Shown here: positions 36,060 to 43,531 of the stretch, piece after piece | How positions within the stretch are numbered: the first letter of the stretch is position 1 | How the letters are laid out: each line of letters starts with the position of its first letter | Assembly (NCBI GenBank): GCA_963803155.1 | Contig: CAWDMN010000004.1 | Location: 1 to 64,000 of the forward strand | DNA: 64,000 bases | Direction of reading: 5' to 3' | Origin: CAWDMN01 sp963803155 | GTDB taxonomy: Bacteria; Acidobacteriota; Terriglobia; Versatilivoradales; Versatilivoraceae | Made by a program: the position numbers and the translations under genes | Notes under the pieces: model-generated | Databases searched by the model: none | The model's input: the letters and a program-made list of their open reading frames with translations, nothing else | What the model was told of the DNA's origin: nothing

Positions 36060-36788
36060 ATGCACCTGAAGAAGATTAATCTTTTGGTTGAGCAGTTCCC
36101 AACCCAGGATCATTACCCCTTTAATCTGGAAGTATTGCGCCGGACTGAAGTCCTGGAGTTTGAAAGCCCAGTGACTTTGCTGGTCGGAGAAAATGGGACC
36201 GGCAAGTCTACCTTATTGGAAGCCATGGCGCACGTTTGCGGAATTCATATTTGGCGCGAGCCGGCTTTTTTTCGCAAAAAGTCGAGTCCCTTCGAAGACC
36301 AGTTGTTCCGTTTTATCAAACCGGAATGGAGTAAAGGAAGGGTTGTAGGGTCCTATTTTGGCTCCGCTTTTTTCCATGATTTCGCGCGGATGGTGGATGA
36401 ATGGGCCTATGGCGATCCCGGCCAGCTCAAACACTTTGGCGGGAAATCCCTGACCTCTCAATCGCATGGCCAGTCGCTGCTTTCCTTTTTCAGGGCCCGC
36501 TATCAAATTAAGGGGCTTTACCTGGTGGACGAACCGGAGACCGCGCTTTCCCCCCGAAGCCAGCTGGAACTCTTACAACTGCTCGGAGAAGCCGCCAAGT
36601 CCGGCCTGGCTCAATTTATCATTGCCACTCACTCTCCACTCCTTATGGCATGCCCCGGGGCCGCCATTTTCAGCTTTGATCATCAGCCTGTCCGGGTGTT
36701 GTCTTACGAGGAGACGGGGCATTACCAGTTATACCGCAAATTTTTGTCGGATCCCGCCACATTTTTGGCGGAGTCCCGCGGCACTTAG
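36060..36788 (+). CDS. Stand-alone AAA/ABC-type ATPase
   Basis: 242 residues. Walker A is GENGTGKST, a Q-loop-like region follows, then KGLYLVDEPETALSP (Walker B with catalytic Glu) and IIATHSPLLMACPGAAIFS with the switch His. The insert SKSLTSQSHGQSL-like part (GKSLTSQSHGQSLLSFF) serves as the ABC signature. This matches COG3910-like predicted ATPases of the OLD/RecF-style group. It has no membrane or nuclease partner next to it; role unknown. The C-terminal YEETGHYQLYRKFLSDP is typical of the group. Confidence 0.9.
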   Translation: MHLKKINLLVEQFPTQDHYPFNLEVLRRTEVLEFESPVTLLVGENGTGKSTLLEAMAHVCGIHIWREPAFFRKKSSPFEDQLFRFIKPEWSKGRVVGSYFGSAFFHDFARMVDEWAYGDPGQLKHFGGKSLTSQSHGQSLLSFFRARYQIKGLYLVDEPETALSPRSQLELLQLLGEAAKSGLAQFIIATHSPLLMACPGAAIFSFDHQPVRVLSYEETGHYQLYRKFLSDPATFLAESRGT

Positions 36789-37082
36789 ACTTCGCATGTA
36801 AAATTGCCCGTTGGAAACCTGGAAGGAATCGGCGGACAAAAAGATGAACGTGCTCGCGTGACGAAGTTGCGCGTCACACGTTCGCGTTGCCAGCGTGGTT
36901 TGCAAGGTGGAACGCGCGCTCCTGCGCGCGTTTGTTTGGCCAACCCGGCCTGCCTCGCAAGCCGGAGCGTCGCGCGAGGGATCGCGCGACCCACCACTAT
37001 GCTGGCTCAGTCAGCAGCGGCACTGGTAATTTAATTGCGCTGCCTTAGATCTTCAGTCATCCGGAATAAGCCCGCAGTGTCG
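36789..37082. repeat. GC-rich hairpin repeat block
   Basis: Between 36,850 and 36,990 there are several overlapping inverted repeats, such as CGTGACG/CGTCACA, GCGCGCTCCTGCGCGC and TCGCGCGAGGGATCGCGCGA. Parts (GTGGAACGCGCGCTCC, GGCCAACCCGGCCTGCC) recur at 41,820-41,880. No gene is visible. Confidence 0.5.
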
Positions 37083-38138
37083 TTAAGATAATCCCTTCTT
37101 ATATGCGTAAGCCGCTTCCATCAGGAGGAAAAACGCCTGCCCCTCGGTGGCAGTACCGGATGACTCAAAGGCGGGCGAGCCGCAAACCCCTCGGACAAAA
37201 CCATACGCATCCACTTTGGAATGGACCGCCTTTCGCATTTTATCGGCAGCCGCGCGATATTGGGGATCCAGCCAACCTTCGTGAGTTCCCCGATAAATCG
37301 TGTAACTGAGCATCTGCGCGAAATTTGTTTCCACAAAAGTCTTCGGATCATCGATGACATCGTGATAAAGAGAGTCTGATCGCTGGTATTTCAGCGCCGT
37401 ATCCACAAGATCTTTGATGTAGCCAGCCAAACGCTTTTTGTCGCTCGACATTGGCGCGGGCAGAACCCGGATCACCTTGGCCATGCCGGCCATCGTCCAG
37501 CCATTTCCCACTCCCCAAAAGGCTTTGCGCTTGAAGGAGTGCGAGGCATCGCTCCAAATGTGCGAATAGAGACGCTTTTGCGGATCCCAGAGGATTCTGC
37601 GGAATCCTTCCATTTGTTTGATTGCTTCCTCGGGGCGTCCAGCGATGGCCAGAAAGGGAGGCGCCATGAATCCCGAATCACTCCACACTTCCGGCGCATC
37701 GTTAACGTGGTAGAGAATGCCGTCTTTGTTCTTGTTGGCCATGTGAAGAAAGTAATTCAGCATTTTATCCGCCGCGGCTTTATAAGCAGGATCACCTAAG
37801 ACTTTTCCCGCATAGAGGACTCCTTCTCCATTGGAAGCGGGATCGGTCGCGGCGTTCTCGGTGTAAAGCATGGCCAGCCGGCCATCCTCTTTCTGGCGCA
37901 CCAAGGCCTCTTTGGCAAAAAGAAGCGCCAGCTCCTTTTCTTCCATTTCCACTAGGGCGGTCGAGGCAGCCCCTTGTTCCCAGGCGGCCCGCTGCATGGT
38001 GAGCATGGCGCGTTTCACTTTCTCCACCAGCGAAATCGCCTTGAAATCATCGGCGGCTGAAAAAGAAGCGGCCGGGCCGGCCAAGACTGTGCTTGCGCCA
38101 ATCATCGTGCTAACAAAGGTTCTCCGCTGCATTCGCAT
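37083..38138 (-). CDS. Exported GH88/GH105-family hydrolase
   Basis: 351 residues from the ATG at 38138 (GAGGAG upstream); a Met at 38174 is an alternative. A Tat-like leader (QRRTFVSTMIGASTVLAG) precedes an (alpha/alpha)6 barrel. Typical signs are AWEQGAAS, YHVNDAPEVWSDSGFMAPPFLA with the likely catalytic Asp, KAFWGVGNGWTMAGMAKVI and SGTATEGQAFFLLMEAAY. Family members hydrolyse unsaturated glucuronyl or rhamnogalacturonyl units left by polysaccharide lyases, so this points to pectin-type substrates. It stands alone. Confidence 0.9.
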   Translation of the reverse strand: MRMQRRTFVSTMIGASTVLAGPAASFSAADDFKAISLVEKVKRAMLTMQRAAWEQGAASTALVEMEEKELALLFAKEALVRQKEDGRLAMLYTENAATDPASNGEGVLYAGKVLGDPAYKAAADKMLNYFLHMANKNKDGILYHVNDAPEVWSDSGFMAPPFLAIAGRPEEAIKQMEGFRRILWDPQKRLYSHIWSDASHSFKRKAFWGVGNGWTMAGMAKVIRVLPAPMSSDKKRLAGYIKDLVDTALKYQRSDSLYHDVIDDPKTFVETNFAQMLSYTIYRGTHEGWLDPQYRAAADKMRKAVHSKVDAYGFVRGVCGSPAFESSGTATEGQAFFLLMEAAYAYKKGLS

Positions 38139-38366
38139 TATTCTCCTCAACTTGAGTGTGGGACTGTCTCGCATCCCGACGCGAGTATATTCCTAAACGA
38201 ACCAACAGATGAAGCAGTATCCGTCTAAAGGCTGCAAACAGAAACGATGCACAAAAAAATCCACCACCCCTTTGGTCTCCCATCGTAAGATAAAAGACAA
38301 ACAATCCAATGCGGGCGCATTGGCTGCGATTCGAGAATCGCCGGTTCATCCTGAAAGGGGAAACAG

Positions 38367-40358
38367 ATGGGAATCACCTCCGACATCATTCTAATTATTG
38401 TCGCTGGATTCCTTGGGGGACTGCTGGCCAACAAGTTGCGACAGCCTTTGATCCTTGGGTATATTCTCGCCGGGATTGCCATTGGTCCCTATACTGGCGG
38501 CGCCACGGTTACGGAGATTCATCAGATTGAATTGCTAGCTGAAATTGGTGTGGCCCTGCTTCTTTTTGCATTGGGCCTGGAATTTTCTTTCCAGTCACTC
38601 AAACCGGTATGGTCAATTGCATTGCTGGGAACCCCCATCCAGCTTTTGTTGACCATCTTCCTCGGATATGGACTGGGGCGTTGGATGAACTGGGGATGGG
38701 TGGAATCCATATGGTTCGGGGCCGCCATTTCCGTATCGAGCACCATGGTTATTCTAAAAACCTTGATGAACCAGGGACGCCTGGGGACGCTCTCCAGCCG
38801 CGTCATGATTGGAATGTTGATTGCTCAGGATTTGGCCCTTGTTCCCATGCTGATCCTCCTGCCACAGCTGGCCAAATCTTCTTTTAATTATCTGGACCTA
38901 AGCCTCTCATTGGCTAAAGCGGCCCTCTTCATTTTTGCCTTGTGGGTGGCTGGCATGAGGATCATACCTTTCATCTTGAGGAAGGTCGCGGGATGGAAAT
39001 CGCGGGAGCTCTTCCTGCTCTGTATCACCGGGCTGGGATTAGGGATCGGGTATGCCACTTATTTGTGCGGCCTCTCGTTTGCTTTTGGCGCCTTCGTCGC
39101 GGGACTTGTGTTAAGCGAATCCGACTATGGCCATCAGGCGCTCGGCGATATCATTCCTCTGCGGGATTTATTTGGACTCCTTTTTTTTGTCTCCGTGGGA
39201 ATGCTTTTGGATCCCGGATTTCTCTGGAATCATCTCTCCGCGGTTCTGACATTCACCTTCATTATTTCCGTGGGCAAGGGGATACTCTTCGCCTCTTTGG
39301 TGCGACTCTTCAAATACGGAAATGTCATTCCATTGGCCGCGGGACTTGGATTGTTCCAAATAGGGGAATTCTCATTTGTCTTGGGCCGAGCGGGCCAACA
39401 GGCCAATGTCCTCTCTCCGGAGGCCTACTCCCTGCTTTTGACCACAGCGGTAGTCACCATGTTATTCACCCCTTTTCTCTCTGGCTTCACTACCCCGCTG
39501 TATGCCTGGAGGAAACGGTTTTCCAAAAGGGAAGCGCTCCAGACCGTGAATCTCCCGGAAGCAGCTCTTAGCCATCATGTTGTGATTGTAGGCGCTGGAC
39601 GGGTAGGTCAGCAGATTGCTCAGGCTTTAGCCCGTCTCCAGCTTTCTTTTGTGGCAGTGGATGCAGACCAATTCAGCTTTGAACAATGCAAGAAGCTGAA
39701 GTTCCCCGCTATTTATGGGGATGCCACACATGAATCGGTCCTTGAGGCCGCGCGTCCCGCCCATGCCCGGTTGCTGTTGGTGACGACTCCTTCCATGGCC
39801 ATCACTCGGGGCGTCATTGATTCCGCCAGGCGTTTGTCGCCCGCTCTGCCCATCATCGCCCGCGCCGAAGGGATCCAGCAGATGCTCGACCTCAACCAGG
39901 CCGGCGTAAAACAGGTGGTCCAACCGGAGTTTGAAGCCGGGTTGGAAATGACTCGGCAAGCCTTAATACATCTGGATGTTCCAAATCGGGAGATCCAGTC
40001 TTACTTGGATGCCGTGCGACAGGAAGTGTATGCACCGTTGGATCAGCTGGATTATGACCACGTTTTGATGAATCGCTTGCGCAGCGTTATTCGAACCCTG
40101 GATCTAGATTGGCTCAACATCCCGCCTGGCAGTCCCATAGACGGCAAAACCCTGGGCGCTTCCGACATTCGCACCCGTACCGGCATTTCCGTGGTGGCGG
40201 TGATGCGCGAGGACCGAGTGGAATCCAATCCCCCGGCGGAGTTTGAATTGAGAGAAGGAGACTGGTTGGGAGCATTGGGGACCCGGGAACAACGACGCAG
40301 TTTCGAGCAATTGCTTCAACCCAAAGGAGCCGGGCCGGATTCAAAAGGCCGTGCATAG
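38367..40358 (+). CDS. Kef/YbaL-type cation:proton antiporter with RCK domains
   Basis: 663 residues. About twelve membrane helices make up the antiporter domain (residues 1-385), with LLFALGLEFSFQSL and SFAFGAFVAGLVLSESDYGHQ. A TrkA-N (RCK_N) Rossmann domain follows (HVVIVGAGRVGQQIAQALA, AIYGDATHESVLEAA), then a TrkA-C domain near 575-650. It exchanges K+ or Na+ for H+ at the inner membrane and is gated by a ligand on the RCK domains. It starts a cation-transport block; the MgtE-like protein gene follows after about 160 nt. Confidence 0.94.
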   Translation: MGITSDIILIIVAGFLGGLLANKLRQPLILGYILAGIAIGPYTGGATVTEIHQIELLAEIGVALLLFALGLEFSFQSLKPVWSIALLGTPIQLLLTIFLGYGLGRWMNWGWVESIWFGAAISVSSTMVILKTLMNQGRLGTLSSRVMIGMLIAQDLALVPMLILLPQLAKSSFNYLDLSLSLAKAALFIFALWVAGMRIIPFILRKVAGWKSRELFLLCITGLGLGIGYATYLCGLSFAFGAFVAGLVLSESDYGHQALGDIIPLRDLFGLLFFVSVGMLLDPGFLWNHLSAVLTFTFIISVGKGILFASLVRLFKYGNVIPLAAGLGLFQIGEFSFVLGRAGQQANVLSPEAYSLLLTTAVVTMLFTPFLSGFTTPLYAWRKRFSKREALQTVNLPEAALSHHVVIVGAGRVGQQIAQALARLQLSFVAVDADQFSFEQCKKLKFPAIYGDATHESVLEAARPAHARLLLVTTPSMAITRGVIDSARRLSPALPIIARAEGIQQMLDLNQAGVKQVVQPEFEAGLEMTRQALIHLDVPNREIQSYLDAVRQEVYAPLDQLDYDHVLMNRLRSVIRTLDLDWLNIPPGSPIDGKTLGASDIRTRTGISVVAVMREDRVESNPPAEFELREGDWLGALGTREQRRSFEQLLQPKGAGPDSKGRA

Positions 40359-40521
40359 AAACCGCGGCGGATCCTGAGGATGCAGCGGAGTGGGAGAGGG
40401 ATTGGGGGCGATTTTCCTTTTTTTTAAATAAATAGCAACTGAATGGTTGCATCCCCGTTGTTTTTTCAATACTCTCTCCCCAAGAGCCGCAGGATGGCCG
40501 TCAGGAGGCGCGGGGAGCGTC

Positions 40522-41763
40522 ATGATCTACTTTACAGAGATTGACCACCTTCCGGTACATGGCATTCAGGGAGAATACATTGGCCGCCTGGTTGATCTGG
40601 GCATCAATCCCAGCCATGATCCGCAGAAAGTCTATACCTTTATCATTAAGTTCCTGACAGGTAAATTATTTGAACTCACCCACGACCAGATTCAGACTCT
40701 CTCGGTCCGTTCGGTCCAGTGCCGGCTCACCCGTGCGGAGATCCAGCCGCATTCACCATCTCCCGGGATCATGCAGATTAAAAAAGATATTCTGGATCAG
40801 CAAATCATCGACACCAACCAGCGGCGGGTGGTGCGGGTGAACGATGTCGAATTTGACATCCGGCCCATGGATGGGCATGTGGATTTGCGGATTTTATCCG
40901 TGGAAGTGGGATGGGGCGCTGGCCTTCGACGCCTGATGCAGGGGACGATGGCCAAATATTTGCTCCGGCGCCTATCTCAACGATTCCCCCCGCAGAGCAT
41001 TCCCTGGGAATTCGTCAACCTGATTGAGCCGGACCCATCGCGCCGGGTCCGGCTGAAGATTTCCTACGATAAATTGTCTCACATGCACCCGGCCGATCTT
41101 GCGGATATTTTGCAGGAATTAAGCGTGCAGGATCAGCAGTCCGTCATTGAATCCTTGGATAACGATGTAGCCGCCAGAACCTTGTCAGAAATTTCCCATC
41201 ATTCCAAAATGCTGTTGTTCCGCGGCCTGGGAGTGGAAAGGGCCGCTGACATCGTGGAGGAAATGCCCCCGGAAAAAGCGGCTGATTTGCTGCAGGATTT
41301 GCCTTCGGAGACTTCGGCCGCCCTGCTGGCCCAGATGGAGGCCCCCGAGGCCCAGGAAGTCCAGGGATTGTTGGAGTATGGGAAAAACACGGCGGGCGGC
41401 TTGATGACCACGGATTTCCTTTCCTTGCGGGACTCCGGCCTGGTGCAGGATTTTCTGGCCGCGGTGAAAGATTACCTGGGACATCCGAACGCTCTGCAAA
41501 CCATATATCTTCTGAATTCGCAGTCCATGCTGATCGGCGCCATTCCACTCAACCGGCTGCTCTTGCCGGAAAGAACGAAAGTGTTGCGGGATCTGGCCGA
41601 TATTTCCGTGGTGACCGCCAATCCTGAAGATGACACCAAAAAAGTCGCCAGCTTGTTCCGGAAATATAACCTGCTGAATTTACCGGTGGTCGATGAAGAT
41701 TATCGAGTGCTGGGCGTCATTACCGCGGATGCCATGTTTGAAGCGTTGGTCAAGGAAAGTTGA
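40522..41763 (+). CDS. Soluble PRC-barrel / MgtE_N / CBS protein
   Basis: 413 residues from the ATG at 40522 (GGGGAG upstream). One or two PRC-barrel-like domains (residues about 1-150; IQGEYIGRLVDLGIN) precede an MgtE_N helical domain (MHPADLADILQELSVQDQQ, PEKAADLLQDLPSETSAALL) and a CBS pair (NTAGGLMTTDFLSL, VTANPEDDTKKVASLF, NLPVVDEDYRVLGVIT). The membrane part of true MgtE is missing; the protein is a cytosolic Mg2+/nucleotide sensor module. It is followed, 294 nt on, by an NRAMP-like transporter, so it probably regulates that protein in trans. This gene pair is known in other bacteria as an NRAMP-related arrangement. Confidence 0.92.
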   Translation: MIYFTEIDHLPVHGIQGEYIGRLVDLGINPSHDPQKVYTFIIKFLTGKLFELTHDQIQTLSVRSVQCRLTRAEIQPHSPSPGIMQIKKDILDQQIIDTNQRRVVRVNDVEFDIRPMDGHVDLRILSVEVGWGAGLRRLMQGTMAKYLLRRLSQRFPPQSIPWEFVNLIEPDPSRRVRLKISYDKLSHMHPADLADILQELSVQDQQSVIESLDNDVAARTLSEISHHSKMLLFRGLGVERAADIVEEMPPEKAADLLQDLPSETSAALLAQMEAPEAQEVQGLLEYGKNTAGGLMTTDFLSLRDSGLVQDFLAAVKDYLGHPNALQTIYLLNSQSMLIGAIPLNRLLLPERTKVLRDLADISVVTANPEDDTKKVASLFRKYNLLNLPVVDEDYRVLGVITADAMFEALVKES

Positions 41764-41778
41764 AGAATTTCTGAGGGG

Positions 41779-41972
41779 CTGAACACGCCAGCGCAACTGG
41801 CACAACCAGAAGATGAAAACAAGGTGGGACGCGCGCTCCTTCGCGCGTCGCCTGGCCAGCCTGGCCTGCCGAGCCAGCGGGCACAGAGTGCCCGCTCCAC
41901 CTTTGCCTAATTTTGATTTTCTAGGGAGCTCCTCATGCCAGCACGGTTGGCGCAACCTGAGGATGAAAATTT
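41779..41972. repeat. Repeat G block, copy 2, with GC-rich core
   Basis: The 58-nt repeat G copy is at 41,915-41,972 and a weaker version at 41,779-41,821 (GCCAGCGCAACTGGCACAACC..GATGAAAAC). Between them are palindromes CGCGCGCTCCTTCGCGCG, GGCCAGCCTGGCC and GCGGGCACAGAGTGCCCGC. It lies between the sensor-like protein gene and the NRAMP-like gene. Confidence 0.6.
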
Positions 41973-42057
41973 CCGGACCATGTTGGCCTTTGAGACTTAC
42001 GATGTTCCCGTGTCGCGAAGCAGTTGAGGATAGTAGCTGGTTATGAGGAATTAAAAG

Positions 42058-43320
42058 ATGAATAGAGAACGTCTCTCGCTGTTCCGAAGGAATCTGCTGA
42101 TTTTTTTAAGTGTCGTCGGGCCGGGCATCATCACCGCCAACGTCGATAACGATGTGGGCGGTATCTTTACCTATTCCGTGGCCGGGGCAAGATATGGCTA
42201 TTCACTGCTTTGGTCTCTTATCCCCATTACCATTGCCTTGGTCGTAGTTCAGGAGATGGTGGCGCGAATGGGCGTCGTCACGGGCAAGGGTTTGTCGGAC
42301 ATGATCCGCGAAGAATATGGTTTTCGTATTACTTTTTTTCTGATGGTTTTATTGGTAGTGGCTAACCTGGGCAACACCATTTCAGAATTTGCCGGGCTGG
42401 CCTCGGGAATGGCAGTTTTCGGAATCAGCCGTTTTGTCGCGGTTCCATTGGGCGCTATTCTTGTCTGGTTTATCGTGGTTAAAGGGACCTATCGTTCCGT
42501 CGAAAAGGTGTTCCTGTTTGCCTGTTTTTTTTATGTCTCTTATTTGATTTCCGGTTTTCTGGCCAAACCCAATTGGAATCATGCTTTGATCAGTTGCGTC
42601 GTCCCCAACTTTCAGAGCAACAGCGGATATCTTTATTTGTTGATTGGCATAATTGGAACCACTATTGCCCCGTGGATGCAGTTCTACCTGCAATCCGCGG
42701 TAGTGGAAAAAGGGATTCCGCTGAAAAATTACCGCCAATCCCGCTGGGATGTGATCATTGGCTGCATCGTGGCCGTGGTGGTTGCATTCTTCATTGTCTT
42801 GGCCTGCGCAGCCACGTTATATGTCAGCGGACATCACGAAATTGCCGATGCCGGCGACGCCGCCATCGCCTTGCGTCCCTTGGCTGGCAAGGCTGCCAGC
42901 GCGCTGTTTGCGTTTGGACTCATCAATGCCGCGCTTTTTTCGGCCTCGATATTGCCGCTGGCTACGGCTTATTGCGTATGTGAAGGTTTGGGATTGGAGT
43001 TGGGAGTCAATAAACGGATGAGCGAGGCTCCCGCTTTTTATTTCCTCTACACCAGCCTAGTGGCAGCCGGGGCTTTCGTAATCCTAGTTATCCCGGAACA
43101 AATGCAGATCCCCATCATCCTGCTTTCCCAGGTAGCCAATGGAGTCCTGCTTCCCTTCGTTTTGATCTTTATGCTTTTCCTCTGCAACCGGAAAGATTTG
43201 ATGGGGGAATATACGAATGGCAAAACCTTTAATGGCATTGCCTGGGTGACTACCATTGTGTCAATTGCCTTGACGGCCCTGCTGGTGCTGAGCGCTCTCT
43301 TCCCTCGCTGGTTTTCCTAG
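42058..43320 (+). CDS. NRAMP-like divalent-cation transporter, variant metal site
   Basis: 420 residues with about eleven membrane helices. Helix 1 reads GPGIITANVDNDVGGIFTYS. Aligned without gaps to canonical NRAMP (..YIDPGNFAT), the metal-binding Asp is kept as D32, but the DPGN Asn is Gly35. Helix 6 reads IIGTTIAPWMQFY, so the canonical Met of 'GATVMPH' is Ala204. Loss of that Met fits NRAMP-related Mg2+/Mn2+ transporters rather than Fe/Mn-selective MntH; substrate choice is inference. The gene follows the soluble MgtE_N/CBS protein gene on the same strand. Confidence 0.9.
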   Translation: MNRERLSLFRRNLLIFLSVVGPGIITANVDNDVGGIFTYSVAGARYGYSLLWSLIPITIALVVVQEMVARMGVVTGKGLSDMIREEYGFRITFFLMVLLVVANLGNTISEFAGLASGMAVFGISRFVAVPLGAILVWFIVVKGTYRSVEKVFLFACFFYVSYLISGFLAKPNWNHALISCVVPNFQSNSGYLYLLIGIIGTTIAPWMQFYLQSAVVEKGIPLKNYRQSRWDVIIGCIVAVVVAFFIVLACAATLYVSGHHEIADAGDAAIALRPLAGKAASALFAFGLINAALFSASILPLATAYCVCEGLGLELGVNKRMSEAPAFYFLYTSLVAAGAFVILVIPEQMQIPIILLSQVANGVLLPFVLIFMLFLCNRKDLMGEYTNGKTFNGIAWVTTIVSIALTALLVLSALFPRWFS

Positions 43321-43327
43321 CCACCGG

Positions 43328-43410
43328 GTCCCCTCCTTCTCCAAGGAGGGGAGCCGCAGGGCACAATCTGCTTCACAGTCTCAACCTACAAAGCAGGAAC
43401 ATTGGTCATA
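43328..43410. repeat. ADOP-linked hairpin repeat R4 (partial)
   Basis: CCCCTCCTT-ctcc-AAGGAGGGG followed by AGCCGCAGGGCACAATCTGC matches the right part of repeat R1 at 46,440-46,508. It lies between the NRAMP-like gene and the first permease gene's 3' end. Confidence 0.6.
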
Positions 43411-43475
43411 CAAGCACCCTGCCATGCAGATATTCAGAACTGCAAAATCCGTGATCCGTTTTATCCCTTCCCCTC

Positions 43476-43531
43476 TGACCACTGACCACTAACCACTATT
43501 CACTATTCACAATTCGCTGACCACTGCTTCA
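43476..43531. repeat. Degenerate 7-bp tandem repeat, eight units
   Basis: Units tgaccac, tgaccac, taaccac, tattcac, tattcac, aattcgc, tgaccac, tgcttca. The array runs into the stop codon of the first ADOP gene, at 43529-43531. It is the longest of four such arrays. Confidence 0.75.

Noticed and set aside
43476..43531. Heptamer array as a CRISPR-like array
   Set aside because: The period is 7 nt with no spacers, and no cas genes are present.
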